Below, piece by piece: positions 51,501 through 64,000 of a DNA stretch of 64,000 nucleotides (its first letter is position 1; every line of letters starts with the position of its first letter). The translations under genes were made by a program, and so were the position numbers. The notes beneath the pieces are model-generated. The model was not told where the DNA came from. It worked only from the letters and a program-made list of their open reading frames with translations, and made no database searches. This stretch comes from Nautilus pompilius (taxonomy: Eukaryota; Mollusca; Cephalopoda; Nautilida; Nautilidae): positions 3,071,001 to 3,135,000 of the forward strand of contig JACATO010000317.1 of NCBI GenBank assembly GCA_018389105.1, read 5' to 3'.

Positions 51501-54500
51501 TTTTTAGCAGAAGTTTATTCCTGATTTCTAATTTCTTTATTTCCTGTTTACGTCCAAAACAAGGACCGACAGAGCGACGAGAAAGGAGACCAACAGATTT
51601 AAAGGCCCTAAAAGAGATCTTCTTTCAGACACCAAGTGTTTCTATCGGTTCACTTGTGTATTCGGTTATAGCAACAAGGCACAGAGCAGCCTCCAGAACT
51701 AGAAGTCGCCAGCTGGTGCTCAGAAGATATTCCTTAAATAACCGATGCATTTATTTTTTTTTGCTGGAATTTTATGGAATCCGATAACGATATCTTCTAC
51801 ACGTTGTAGGTAAATCCCAGGCTGGTAATGCGATAACAATGCAACTGATTCCAGGCTTGAACGTTGTCGTGTCAACGCTACCATTCTGCAGAAGTAGAGC
51901 TGTTAATCTGTCTAAAATTAAATATTTAGTTTAGATATATAAATAATAATTATACCATACTAATAGGATGCATGTTACTGTTGAATATCAGTGGGTGTTT
52001 ATATATCATGGCGTGTACTATCGACCGGGTGTTAATATCTGTTTTATGGGATTGTATGACCGTAAGACATCAGTATTCCGAGGTTAGGTCTTGCACTGAG
52101 AATTAAAACGGCTTTAAAGGGTAACCACACAGGTGCTCTGAGTGAGTTTTTCGACAGATATATTTCCAAAAGTTTTCTAAAAATCAAACCCTTTGATCTT
52201 GAAAGGAAAATATGTAGAAACTACAGGAATTTTTTTTGAAAAGATGCCATCTTAAAAACGCAGCGTTTCGTCCCATGTGGTTCATTTATAGATCCAATGA
52301 AAATAATAAATAAGAATATCGACAACGAATAAATTCGAAATAAAAAAATTAGAAGCTAATGGTAGTAAAATGAAAGTCCTTATACAAGCTGACTTATCTT
52401 ATATATTATTCAGCAGTAAAATAGCTTGTACCTGCTTTGATTAGACCTGTCTTGAACATTTTTTTACTTGTCATAGGAATCAAATAACCTGTTCTAACAG
52501 TTTTCCGGCTTAACTACTTCGTAATTTTTAAATTTTTTTTTTTTTTTCAATTTTGAGATAAACTCATTTAAATTTGTTTTCTGGTGCGAATTGTTGTAGA
52601 AGTACGAAGCCGTTTATTAGTTAGCTACAAGTAGAGCAATCATTTCGTTCGCGCCAGTCGAGTTTTCTTCGTCTCCGACCTGGCGTGCTGCCAACGAAGA
52701 ACCAGACCCACTGTTTCATTTTCATACACAGAGTGGACGAAAACAGGGTACAAAAATTAGCCACATCTTCCACCGCAGAAAAAAATCCCTATTTTAAATG
52801 AGAAAGCCCGGAGAAAATCCGTGCAGTCGGGGCTGGTGGAAAGCAGCGAGATGAGCCACTCGTTCGTTCACTACCGAACCGGCAAACATCGAGGACGAGA
52901 ACGGAAGCTGAAGATCGAGTAATCTTCTCCTCTCTGGACCACTTACACATCATTTCCGGCATGGTTAATACAGCTTCCACATCCTAGCACCGTTCCGAGA
53001 CAAACCTTAAATGGGAAAAATTCCACGTTTAACAGCAGCTCAAATTCAGATTAGAATTACGATGCTGAAAGGTCCAAAACGTGGCCATAAATTAGATTAT
53101 GGACAGAAAAATTTATCTGAAACAAGAATAAAGAATTTTATTTTTGACGCTCGCCTCAGAGAAAATCGGGTGTGAATCCACGCCTCAAGCTATTGATCTG
53201 CGGCAGTTGCGTCGTAAAATTCTCCTGGGAATTTGTTAAAACTGTTCAAACACAAGACTAGTTATCAGTATACTAAATTCTTCATAGATGCAGTCTTACA
53301 ATCATTATTTCATCTATTTACTGAGAGAACTATGTACATTGTTACTACCTATCTTTGCGTCTAGGCATGCTCATTTCATAAATTAGTATGTACATTTCAA
53401 ATCATGTTTACACTAACTTTCAAGTTCGACTTAATTTTTAGTCATTTTATTTGATATAAAATAACATCGACGTGAAAAAATATCGGAAAAACACGTGGAA
53501 TTTCATTAGCCTCTGGGTCATGAAGGTAACTAGAAAGTTGTTTGCTTGACTTCTTTTTATATACATTAGTATTCAGTAAATGCTAAGAAATGAATTTGCA
53601 GCCAGTTTAGGTAATCGAATGGGTTCGCAGACGTTTGTCGCTTAATCGATTGACCGAAGGTGGAAAATGAGAAAAACTGCCTTTCGATTTCGACGCGCAG
53701 ATTGCAATTTTGAGAAACAAAGAAGGAAAGAAGCCCATCGTGGCGAATAGCAATTGTTTAAATCTGCTTGCATCACTGTTGTCAAACAACTACCGCTAGT
53801 AAATTAACTGTTCATTTACAGCTTTATAGCCCACTCACCCTCGCACTTAGCCAGTTTATAGCTATGTATGGCGCTGATTTTCTGACTGAAAATAGACTAG
53901 TAAATTTGCTACCGTCCACAAGCCTGAAACCTTTCCTTACTTTGAAAAAAATTTATCAGATTTTTTTCTTGCGTGTCTCTGAAATTCAAACAAGATGTAC
54001 CTGACATTCGTAATTGCCTGACATGATGTAAATATATAAACATGGAAACATTCCAGTAAATCTTTGCTGAACTCGAGATACTGCTAAAACAGAAAATAAA
54101 AGTACATTTTCTAATCAGTTGAGCCTGTTCTTTGGTATTCAGTTAAATAAGTCAAAACCGATGTCCTCAACCGCTTCCTGGAATTTAATTTTCGTCCATG
54201 GTTCAGCATGGAATGACTGCAAACGGTACACGGCCGCAGTGTAGTGTGAGTTTATTATAAGATATCTGGGAGTAGGAACACAAACAGCTGCCAGCTAGGA
54301 AGAGATGCCAATTACTTTTCCAGCCCTGAAAAATGAATTCTGCCATGTGCGATTTCTATGGTTACTACTGTCTGAGATAAACAGAATGGAGCTGTATATT
54401 AGCTAGTGAAGGTCTATTATAAATTAGATATATCTCTTACCTACGTGTGGTGCTCTGTGAGAGAGATGGAATTCTTTCGACAGTTTTGTTTCTTAAATAT

Positions 54501-55680
54501 AGATATGCGGATTATCGTTAATTTAAAAGCCTCAAGGTTCCTTTTTTTCTGCGTGAGATTGGCTGTAGATAAGCCGTGTATCATGTATTACACTACAGTA
54601 CAGAATATTTTCATCACCTCACCAGCCGGTGTAAGGCTTTTCATCATCTATACCAGAAATCAGCGTTAGAAATCTTTGGCAGAATTCAGTTCTCAGACAA
54701 AAAATGTCCATCTGTTAGATTTTTAATTACATTCAAATCGACTTCGAAAAGAAATCCATAAATCTACGACTCTCTGGCTGGAAAAGAAACACTTTATAAT
54801 ATTTACCTAGTTAACTTTTTATTATTATTAAATTTTTAAAAAAACCAAACCGTTATTTATCTACTTTTTTGGCCGGATCAGAGATACAGATATCCATTTA
54901 CTGATTTCCAATTTTCTCGATGCCAAATACCAGTATAGTTACTTGATTCGAGCACTTTAATTCCTGTTTCTAGGAGAAGAGCGGAGCGTCAGGTGGAAGT
55001 TTCATAAGTAGTTTATATTTCCTTTAAAATATCTAACAGCAGGTGCTTGGAAAAAATTTCTGTAAGGTAGCGAGACAGGTTCTACGCTTAGTGCTCAAAG
55101 ACGCATTCGGGTTAAGTAATAAATGACTTCAAGTCCTGAGATCGATGTTAAATAGTTTAAATAACCTCTCATTTATTGGGAATGTGTGTATTGCATAATT
55201 TAGTCAGGGCGAGAGAGTTACATGGCGAAGCTACAAATTGCGTAATGGGTTATACGTTTCGCTGAAGGCCATAGTCGCGGACTCGCCAGTGAAATAGTCC
55301 AGCAGCCACCCAAACGGTTCGATGGAAAATGCTTGCGACAAAACTCCGAAAATAAACTTTTATATATACATCTTTAATAACTTGATTTACGTCTGAAATA
55401 TAGAGCATTTCGTTGGTGAGTAGCGGATTATTTTTACCACAATCGTATTTCTCAGGGGGGGTATCTACTTAACCTTACTATTTTATCGTTATGTATCCAG
55501 TTCTTTCTAGTTTCCTTCAGGTGACCCTTTCCGCCCTTTCTCTCTGCCCAGTCCGAACAGCTGCCCCATAAAGAGAATCTTGCTAATCATGACTGGTCAG
55601 CACGAAGTCTTCCACTCTATCATTCGTATCTAATCAAGGACAGTGCAGAAAGAAAGAAAAAAGGATTAATAATCGCTGTA
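45541..55680. other. Long stretch without recognised genes
   Basis: Ten kilobases of mixed composition. The longest ORFs are 128 codons at 47727-48113 (plus), 118 codons at 50969-51325 (minus) and 97 codons at 50289-50582 (minus). Each overlaps ORFs on the other strand and none resembles a known family. The part at 49.5-51.1 kb is more GC-rich, with C runs at about 50539-50547 and 50672-50680. I found no tandem arrays or transposon ends here. Confidence 0.4.
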
Positions 55681-55682
55681 GC

Positions 55683-55705
55683 GCAGCAGCAGCAGCAGCA
55701 GCAGC
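55683..55705. repeat. (CAG)n microsatellite, about 7-8 units
   Basis: A short pure CAG triplet run. On the minus strand it encodes poly-Leu inside an 84-codon ORF that I do not recognise. Confidence 0.95.
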
Positions 55706-55919
55706 CTGCTTGCGATCAGCTGGCACGCTTCCCATCGGTTCACCCGGAGTTCAGCCGGTTTCCATTTAACGCGGACCGACGCTTTGAGAAGAGAGCACTG
55801 CCAACAAGGAATTCTGGGTAACACCTGGTGCTCTTTGATCTTGCGTTTACAACCCGAATCTAAGTACATTCCTAGGAGATTAGCCAAGCGGCTCATTAAA
55901 AATCTTATAAATAAAGACA

Positions 55920-57120
55920 AAGTTTGGGTTTTATAAGATTTTCTCCTTTTTTTTGCCTTAGACCATTTCTGGAAAGAAGGTTCCCAAATAAAGCCTTTTT
56001 GGAAAAGTAATTGGACACGAGTTGTTTAATCGCCTTTTCAGTGACTGTCGACGTTCCGCATTCAAACCCTTTTTGCAGATCCAAATAAACTAAATAATAT
56101 TATCAGGACGTCTCCATTAATATTAACCGTTTCTTTGGTGAGTATATAAAGTGCGACTGTGGTAGCTTCCAGAAGACTTTGTAACTTCAGCACATTTACA
56201 TCGGGAGTTACACGCAAAAAACCATCAGAAACAGTGTGTAAATGCCTGCGTGGTTTCAGAAAGCTACAAGTGGATTTATGCGATATTCTTCAGGGAACTG
56301 AAGTATTAAGAAGTTCCTCAAAGAAAGAAATTAATTGGGGGTTAATGTATCGAACAAGTTTAACAAAATGTATACATTTTATCTTGAATTAGCAGATTAT
56401 GGATGCAGTAACATTGTACAAAGTCAGAAGCAATTATTATTTATAGTGTTGGAGGGTTATGTTACCGTATAAACCAGAGAAACGCTGAGATCTTGTAGCA
56501 TTGTAAGAGCGTTGTTAATAGGAAAAAATACTCTCTTATTGTCAGTACCTTATACAGTTAGAAAGAAAAAATATCCCAACCGATTAGAGGGGAAACAGCA
56601 TCATAAGGAAATATCGTCTTTTAACGTTAGAATAATATACCACCATCCTGTAGTATTAGAGGGGAAAGAATACATTCTTTGTACTCGTTCTGACCTCGAA
56701 AGCATTTAACTATATTTTGGTATTTTGCAAGAAACGACCCGACAAACGATTAAGTGGTGAGTCCTAATGAATGACACTTACCAATTTGTCCGGTGATCCG
56801 TTGAGACCGACCCGAATCCGCCGTTAGAAAGGGTCACTCGTTAGAAAATTCTTCTTTTCGTTTGGCTTCCTTTAAATCTAAACTAAAACAACATATTTGC
56901 CTTTCGTTTTTCTGCAAAACCGGGTTTCTTCCAGCAGCACTCCAATTAAAGTCGAATTAACAGGCGTAATTTAAAAGAATGGTTTTTCGGTATTTTTCGG
57001 GGGAATTTCCGGTATCGTGTCTGAATTCTTTGGTTTTCATCAACCGATGGCAGCCAGCCAGCGTTCTCGGCAGAATTAGAAGGGGGCGGAATTATAATTT
57101 TAAGAGAATCTTCTTGAGCC
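55920..57120. other. Non-coding stretch, nothing recognised
   Basis: AT-rich sequence. Short ORFs at 56159-56392 and 56512-56709 show no family motif. Confidence 0.4.
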
Positions 57121-57125
57121 TGCCA

Positions 57126-57127
57126 TC

Positions 57128-57162
<35 letters not shown>
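57126..57162. repeat. (CAA)n microsatellite, about 12 units
   Basis: A pure CAA triplet run, translated as poly-Thr in the overlapping ORF. Confidence 0.95.
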
Positions 57163-57169
57163 GGTCTAT

Positions 57170-60100
57170 GATATGATTTATGTTCAACCAAAAGATAGGT
57201 GAGTCCACATCGTTTTATCTGTGTATGTCATGGTAACCTGACAAGCTCGTAGAATATGAGAAAACCAACTGCCACATTTTTCTCTTTAAAATGCAAACGT
57301 CTCCGTGCGATCACTTTTACAAATAACTTCTTCATTTACTTCTACCATGTCTTCCATCTGGCAATATTAGGTAAATTTCTGCACCAACAGACATAAAACC
57401 ATCTGTAGACATTCACTCCGAGACCCGAGGTAATGAAGCTAACGTTTTCATTCACTGAGTTGAATAAGTATTGAGTGTTCTGATTTAGCAGGATAAAATT
57501 CCCATTGATTATATTATTCTGTAGTATCAGTCAGGGCACTGGTGGCTGAGAATCAGCCGGTAGCTCCGTCTCGCAATTTATCTTCAACACATTTATCTCA
57601 AACGTCATTTAGCTATTTGTACCCTGACTTAACTTTAGTCATTTAAAACGACAAAAAAAAACAACATTTTTTATGACCTGCCGTGTAGGATGATATCCTT
57701 TTTACCATTACCTTATTTATTTGTTTTATGTTGATTATCTTCTTCATTGTAATTTTTTGCCGTTAATGTTGTCTATAGAAGGAATTGATATATGTTTTAA
57801 AATCCGACTGTGTTCGTTATAATACGAAATACGCTTTCTCTTTTCATTGTCATATTGGTTGATATTATCGTCAAAGAAATTCCTGTTTTTAAAACAATTC
57901 GAAATTCTGCTTTGCGTGAGAGCTTGCTAACAAAACCCTACCGGTAATGGGCTACATCAATGTATTTATAATCCTTCTACCCTGTTCTACTATAGTTCCA
58001 GGTAAATGTTACCAAAATGTTATCTGTAGTTTCTCGATGTTACTTAATTTATTCTAATTGTTTTAGGTATATTTATCAGCAAACTTTTCAAAGAAAATTC
58101 CAGAATCTGTCTTCAACTTTAGCTAATGTGTTTTGAAACTGAAGAATCTGGGTCTGACGTGTGCAAATTTACCCGTAGAAATGATTGAGATCTGACAAGC
58201 ATTCAGCAATACCTTACAAATTTATAAAATACCAGTTTCTAATACAGTAAAACAAAGGAAAAGGAAATTCTCGAGTACTGTTCAGGCATTCAAGGTAGTT
58301 ACACATCTTCGGTAGCGTTTATGAACTAATTATGCTATCAAGATATTTACAAAATGGCAAGTCCAGGTTATTGTGTTCAGTAAGATTTTTAAAAATCTCA
58401 TGCGTTATTTTGAAAATGAGCTCAATGGCTGTATGAAAACCACGGATGTTCAGAGTTAGTCAAATCACTATTACATATTTTGAAGTCGGTTTACAAATGA
58501 TTTCGTACCGAAAATCGGTGTAATATTGTCTAGTGTCGTACTCCATTTATAAAGCAAATAATTATAAACGGATCCTTAGCATTCGATTATTCTTGTTATT
58601 ATTACAATTTCCGAGTCATGCGCTCCAGGTGCACCAAATCTGCTGTGAATACTTTATTAAGAATATGTCAGTGGCGAACATTACACAATTGCAACCATTT
58701 TATACTCCCTGACGTAAATACAAAACTTCTTCGTCATGTTCTCGCCTCCTTTACCAAGAATATAAGCTGCTCAGAATAGTCTATATTTATAAATTGATCT
58801 TAAATGTTTGCATCTTTTTTAAAATTTCAGATAGTTGGATTTGAAAATTAAAGATTAGCATTATATTAAACAAAGGTAACCTATTTGTGCGTCAAAATTA
58901 TGCATAAAGTGTTTCCTACTCTCAAAAACGAGATGGCGCTCTTTCCGAATGTAGATTATTTATTATTTCTTATATTTATTTTGATAATTTGAGATAAATT
59001 ATTTTAGTATTGGAGCCAAATAATAAACAGCAGTGATCTAGGTATATTAAAGTTTTGTAGATTTCAGCTGTTCCTTTAAGGAGGAAGAGTCGTCGTAATC
59101 AGTCATCATATTACGCAGTTAGCTTGTGCGCTATGGCAACGGGCTACAAGCAACAGGAATATTGTATCTCAGTTCTGGTATCATGTTATACTTTAGCCAA
59201 AACATTAGAAGCTGTGCAGCACAGTCCAAGTAAGGAACCGCATCCCATAGTTCCGTTATTATCGCAGAATCACATTGTTCTCTTTATACTAGTATCCAAG
59301 ACAAAGCTAAATACAGAAGTATAACCACTGCTTCTCTTGAAATCGTTATTTTGGTAGAAGGATAAAACAAACAGTGTGCTGTTGTTGTTTATATTGTTTA
59401 TTCATATTTACATATAGTTCGGGGGTATACACTCAAAAGCCTGTACTTACGTCAAACAGGTAGTTTTTATTTTTTAAGAGTTGTATTTCTATCGGCTATT
59501 TCGTACTGTAACCACAGTCAAATTTGGGGTAATCTGTCACTAAATTTTCATCCATGTCCTCCTTAATGAGAGTAGAGCTCTGCTTCGTCAGAAATCTGGT
59601 TTCAGTATCTCCGCTTGCTCAACTTCATTCTGAAGTTATTTTCTTCAGCATCCCCACAAAAAGTCAGAACTAAGCAAACAATTAACTTTTTTCGCAATGG
59701 CTGCAAACCACAGTTCGCTCCCTTGGATCCTCGCTGTGTTTGCTGTCTAGTAGTTAGCGTGATTTCCTTCGTTCTTTTGTACCGGCCCCATTCTGGGCCA
59801 ATTACAATTTCCCAAACGCTTCTATTATGGTTCGCTTAGCGAAGGAACCATTTAAGAACTTCCTCCTTTAGACGTGGACTGAAAATCGAAAGAATCCAGA
59901 AAACGCTGGATAGTACAAAAAAAATTATGTCGCTGGCGAGGCATTAAACGAACCGAAATCACCGGTAACCAAATTCCAACTGCCATCACGACTAGCAGGG
60001 AGCGCTGTAAACGACTCCAACCCGTCGCGTCTGGAGGCCAAGCAAGTGGGGTTCATCTATCGGGTCTTTGAATATTGGCTTTTCTTTTAATAAAACGAAA

Positions 60101-61050
60101 TTTAGTGTGTTATAACTACAAAACTAAAGAGAAATGAGATGAAAAACCAGCGAGTTTTTCTCTTCCTTTGGATGAGCCAAGTTTTAAATCCTTTGTAATC
60201 AAATCGCCCAATCAAGCAACAAGTATCCAGGCACTCGTTGTTTTGCAATTTAAATGTTCTGTTACTTTTCGTTTTTACTTCACCTTGCGTGATGCAATAT
60301 TACTGATCACTTTAGTTTTAGTTATTCTCTTCTTTCTCCATATATGGTTACCAGGCAAATGTTCCGCCGAACGAATATATAAAATTTAATAAACCAAACA
60401 TCACGCAAGTGACCTCAACTCACAAACGATATGTCTACTCAGTCACGGACGATAATTGGGTAACCAAAATGATCGCGTCACATTTACGTCCCTTTTCTCT
60501 GTACAGATTCGCTTAGTCCATCCTGAGATACTTTAGAAGAGGATTTCTTCCCCTCAGATAACAACTCATCAAAAGGTAAGGCCAAGTGTTCCGGTTTTAA
60601 ATGTCTATCATTCACAAATGTTCAAGGGTGTTGAGCATTTTACAAAGGTGTTTGTTTAATGACTAAATACCAAAAAAATATGTAAATTAAAAAAAAACGT
60701 TTTAAACCTAAAAGTTATAAATATGAGTCATTATAGACAAAATTAGGAATCTAGATCTGGAACATTTTTAATATATTTAAACATCGCATGTATAATATTT
60801 AGACATCGTATGTTCATAATATTACACTCGGTGTTTAGTATGTGGCTTGTCGCATTTAACATCTATACGCTAATGTTTGGGCTTTTTTTGTTATCATTAG
60901 CCTCAGCGAATATAAATATCTTATATACGTATATTCTGTGAAAAAAAATTTTTTTTTTTTTACAATTTATAGCCAATAACAGTCCGCATAACCGAAAAGT
61001 AAAGGTCATGCGATTTTCTCGAACGAGTTACCTCCCTTTAAGTTAGCTAT
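57170..61050. other. AT-rich spacer, nothing recognised
   Basis: About 3.9 kb of AT-rich sequence without coding or repeat structure that I can name, apart from an A-run followed by a T-run (about 60943-60961) shortly before the hAT element. Confidence 0.45.
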
Positions 61051-61218
61051 TCCATACCTCGTTGGTTCTCAAACTGTGGGTCGCAGAATTTAAACCACCT
61101 GCTTCCTTTTCTTAACAGAGACACGAGGCTTCTCTAAGCCGCCAACAATATTGTATTCCTTACATTATTATTTATGTAATAGAACGTTATTTTGAAATGA
61201 ACTTTTATTATACTCCCG

Positions 61219-61746
61219 TTCCCCGACGCCGCCGGTGATGTTGGAAAATGAAATTAATTTAAAAAGTGAAAGTAATATATTCATATTTTGGAGTAATATT
61301 TCATATATTTCAAAGAAATCTGAAACAAAAACAATAATAATTATTAAACAAACATATGTTTGGTAAAGTTGGTAAAGATATTTTATTATTAAACAAATAA
61401 ATGTTTGGAAGCTGGAGGCAGTGGAAAATTCTGAAGACCTGGATGGTGCGCAACAAGCAGGGGAAATCAGGAGGGCTTAACAAATTCATATCTGGTCGGA
61501 TTCTGGTGGAGACCCAGGCCACATCCTGAAAATCTCTTCGATAAATTAGAAAAGTACATTTCTCAGCACTGTCCAATAAACTGGTGAATAGAAAACGAGG
61601 GCATAACTTCCAGCTTCAAAACATATGCGGCGGAAACTCGTGTTGTTTAATAATAAAATCTTTACCAACTTTTCTAGAAATATGAATACGTTACTTTCGG
61701 TTTATTAATTTCACTTTCCAACGTCACCGACGGCGGCGTCTGGGAA
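61219..61746. repeat. Long imperfect inverted repeat inside the hAT 5' region
   Basis: The outer arms 61219-61284 and 61681-61746 are inverted copies, sharing GACGCCGCC, TTGGAAA(A/G)TGAAATTAAT and GAAAGTAA(T/C)(A/G)TATTCATA with a few small indels. Inner arms follow: AAAGTTGGTAAAGAT with TTTTATTATTAAACA at about 61366-61396, and their inverse at about 61648-61676. A GAAGCTGGA word recurs in both arms further in (61409-61417 and the inverse near 61608-61616). One arm carries about 80 extra bases. It could be a foldback or MITE-type insertion, or an inverted duplication within the element. Confidence 0.8.
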
Positions 61747-62099
61747 TTTCCTGATTTCATCTTCGTCCCAGTCATCAGCAAAAAATCCGCCGTTATGTCA
61801 AAAGCGTTGGTAAAGTTTTGTAATTTGCTTTGTTGTAAGCGTAATGTATGTCATGATTGGGTTTTTAACGTGATTAAAATGGAAAACTGACATCTATTGA
61901 TCATGTGACAAACTATTATCGGATATTGGCGATCGATTGACACCGAACTCCGATAGTCGGGTTCGACTTCTCTCGGGAACATTCGCGTGTCTCCGCCTGT
62001 GTGGCGTCTAGTACTATATCCGTTGTCTTTAGAATGTCTGTAGAAGTGCATCTATTAGTAATGTCCAGTGTTTTTATCTGTTATTTTTAATTTTAGCCT

Positions 62100-63520
62100 T
62101 TCAAAATGGAAAAGTTAAAGATGACCAATCTACCCGTAGTGCTGATAAAAGCCAGCCTAAGTTAAGAAAGTATGATGAAAGTTACATCTCTTTTGGTTTC
62201 ACAAGTGTTTTTGTTACTGGAGAAGAACGGCCACAGGTGTTGTTTGTCAGGAAATGCTGTCTGCTGAGAGTACGAAGCCAGGCAAATTGAAACGACACCT
62301 GGAAACAATCATGCAGACTTAGCTAACAAACCTCGAGATTTTTTCATTTGAAGAAGAGATAAAATGAAGCAGCAAAACGTGAGTCTAGTTAAATATATAG
62401 CTGTCTCTTCGAAGTCACTTTTAGCTTCTATCCGGTTGCATACAGAATCGCTCAGTGGGAAAAGCCCCACACAATTGGAGAAAATTTGATTCTTCCAGCA
62501 GCTATTGATATGGTTACAACTATGTTGGTGGAGTCTAGTGCCAAACAGATTTTAAGTATCCCTTTGTCTTCTGATGCTGTTTGCCGCCAAATCGCAGATA
62601 TGGCAGAAAATCTCAATGAGCAACTAAATAAAAAACTAAAAGACAAACAAACCATTTGCCATTCAGGTAGATGAGGCCACAGATAACGTTAAGGATGCTC
62701 ATTTAATAACGTACGTTAGATTCGAAATGTGGATTTATTCTTCTGTAAAGGAATTCCGGCGACGAATAAAACTGAGTATCGTTTCGGTTAACTCCGAAAT
62801 GAACTTTAACAGTATTTAACTGAGGAAAGGCGTATTAGTGCACACATATTTATTGACTGTGATTTCAATATGCAGTTAGCATATTTAAGTGACGTATTAC
62901 ATAAGCTGAACACTCTTAATACCTCACTGCGAGGTGGTGATAACAATTTTCTTCAAATCAATGACGAATTAAAATCGTTTATTAGGAAAGTTGAACTGTG
63001 GCAGAGTAAAATGGAAAATAGAAATTTAGACGTGTTTCCTACTTGAAAACAATCTATTGAGAGCAGTAACACACGGATTATTGAAGATGTGAAAATTTGT
63101 ATTTGAAGTCACCTTTCTTCTCAAAAATTTCACTTTCAGAACTATTTTTCAGATGTAGAAATAGAAAAATTTGACTGAATAAGGAACCCATTCGATGCTA
63201 AGCTGATAGCTGGTGTATTCACTACTACCGAGGAGGAGCAATTCGTTGGCGTCTCGGTTGAAACTTCTTTGAAAATAAGATTCCCGACAATGTCTCTGAA
63301 TCAATGTGCAAAACGAGTACAAAGAATCAAGCGAAAAGGTCGCGAGAATACTGATTCCTTTTGTAACATCCTATTTGTGCGAGTCAGTGTTTTCTACGGT
63401 TGCTGCAATAAAAAAAACAAATACTGATCAAAAATAAACGTGGAACGAGAAACGAGAGTGGCTGTAACTCGCAAATAACAGCCAGATTTCACGACTTATG
63501 AAGAGATATTTTGGACTTAC
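62100..63520 (+). pseudogene. ZBED5/FAM200-like hAT transposase, broken and internally deleted
   Basis: In order: the BED zinc-finger region (KYDESYISFGFTSVF at about 62168-62212, then KPGKLKRHLE near 62270-62300), the helical segment (NLILPAAIDMVTTMLVES), then FAIQVDEATDNVKDAHLITY at about 62655-62715, which carries the first catalytic Asp of the family's D-E-A/S-T-D motif. FFCKGIPATNKTEYRF follows. Near 62,800 the sequence jumps directly to QLAYLSDVLHKLNTLN and QINDELKSFIRKVELWQSK, which belong well downstream in intact relatives, so the middle of the catalytic core (about 200 residues) is gone. The C-terminal dimerisation block FVTSYLCESVFSTVAAIKK at about 63360-63415 is present. Several stops and frameshifts occur. 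Confidence 0.85.
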
Positions 63521-64000
63521 GGTAGAAAACAGCTTAATAAGCCTTTGTAAATAATTTCGATTCCAATTTGTTATTACAACAACAAAGAGAAATACAGAAC
63601 GCAGCCCAAATGTTCATGAAATGTAATTGGATTAGTTTTTTTAAGAGATTCTTTTTAATCAATGCTCCTGTCTGTGTAACTGTTTCTGGCTGAACACTAA
63701 TCCCGTTGAAATCTTCAGTTTTATCTATTGTGAAGGGTGGCAGAAATTCATTTATCATTCTTCGCGGTCGCGGTATTGCGAAGTTTGAGAGCCCCTGCCA
63801 CACCTTGTTGCCACCTACCCCTATTCCGCCATGATAATTTTAAGTCACTCATTTTTGCGATAAGTATTTTTTTTCTTCTTTTCCAAGAGCTACTCGCGTA
63901 AGGAATAATTACATCTTTGTGGATATGTATTTAAAAGCGAAAATAAAATCCATTACAAAAACAACTTGGAGCGCTAGAAGCGTGACGGTGTATCGCCCTA

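Larger units (their letters stand above)
61060..63797 (+). mobile_element. hAT transposon (ZBED5-like), 2.74 kb with ends and target duplication
   Basis: The left end reads CGTTGGTTCTCAAACT. The right end, on the other strand, reads CAGGGGCTCTCAAACT. Both fit the hAT terminal pattern of C-A-G-x-G-G-T-T-C-T-C-A-A-A-C. The flanking 8 bp are CCATACCT (61052-61059) and CCACACCT (63798-63805), identical at seven of eight positions, as expected for the 8-bp target duplication that hAT elements make. Inside are a broken ZBED5-like transposase (about 62,100-63,520) and, in the 5' part, a long imperfect inverted repeat. The terminal repeats have diverged from each other, so the insertion is old and immobile. 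Confidence 0.9.

Overview
This window looks like a piece of a large, repeat-rich animal genome, most likely from an invertebrate. It has no operons or bacterial-type gene packing, long AT-rich stretches without coding sequence, many simple repeats, short TTAGGG-type motifs, and only decayed DNA transposons as recognisable protein-coding sequence. A mollusc, perhaps a cephalopod, is my best guess from the overall style (long ATT triplet tracts, GA tracts, SETMAR-like mariners, ZBED5-like hAT elements), but nothing in the sequence proves it. I found no intact host gene, rRNA, convincing tRNA, CRISPR array or viral gene. The window is probably intergenic or inside a very long intron.

Layout. About 0.3-0.75 kb holds a Tigger/pogo transposase remnant (minus). 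A 27-bp minisatellite lies at 3.7-4.1 kb and a long ATT microsatellite at 5.3-5.5 kb. A CpG-dense segment at 9.3-10.6 kb is followed by a 43-bp minisatellite at 11.0-11.65 kb. At 14.4 kb an ATG sits inside a YY1-type motif, a possible first exon. From 17.4 to 19.0 kb there is a doubtful Tc1-like N-terminal remnant and then a 5'-truncated mariner. At 20.07 kb there is a strong TATA box. At 22.75-23.2 kb a GA-rich array carries repeated TGACGTCA palindromes. Degenerate repeats and a hairpin lie at 25.9-26.9 kb. The clearest structure is at 28.0-30.0 kb: a decayed MULE transposase split by a complete 1,228-bp mariner with TA target duplications and terminal inverted repeats. Tc1-like remnants lie at 32.0-32.25 kb (minus) and 36.6-37.3 kb (plus). 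A tRNA-like SINE candidate is at 34.3-34.5 kb and small repeats at 35.0-35.55 kb. A 63-bp minisatellite at 42.5-43.1 kb is open on the minus strand. The right end (61.06-63.80 kb) is a hAT element with recognisable ends, a near-perfect 8-bp target duplication, an internally deleted ZBED5-like transposase and a long imperfect inverted repeat in its 5' part.

How the parts relate. None of the coding remnants is intact: all carry frameshifts, stops or deletions. The MULE is older than the mariner that interrupts it. The two mariners share a Gly codon where the first catalytic Asp is expected, so they may derive from a copy already unable to cut DNA and moved by another copy's transposase. I did not find a new multi-gene biological system here. 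The best leads are the nested and dead transposons, the CRE-like palindrome array, the inverted repeat inside the hAT element, and a few short ORFs and promoter-like sites that RNA data could test.
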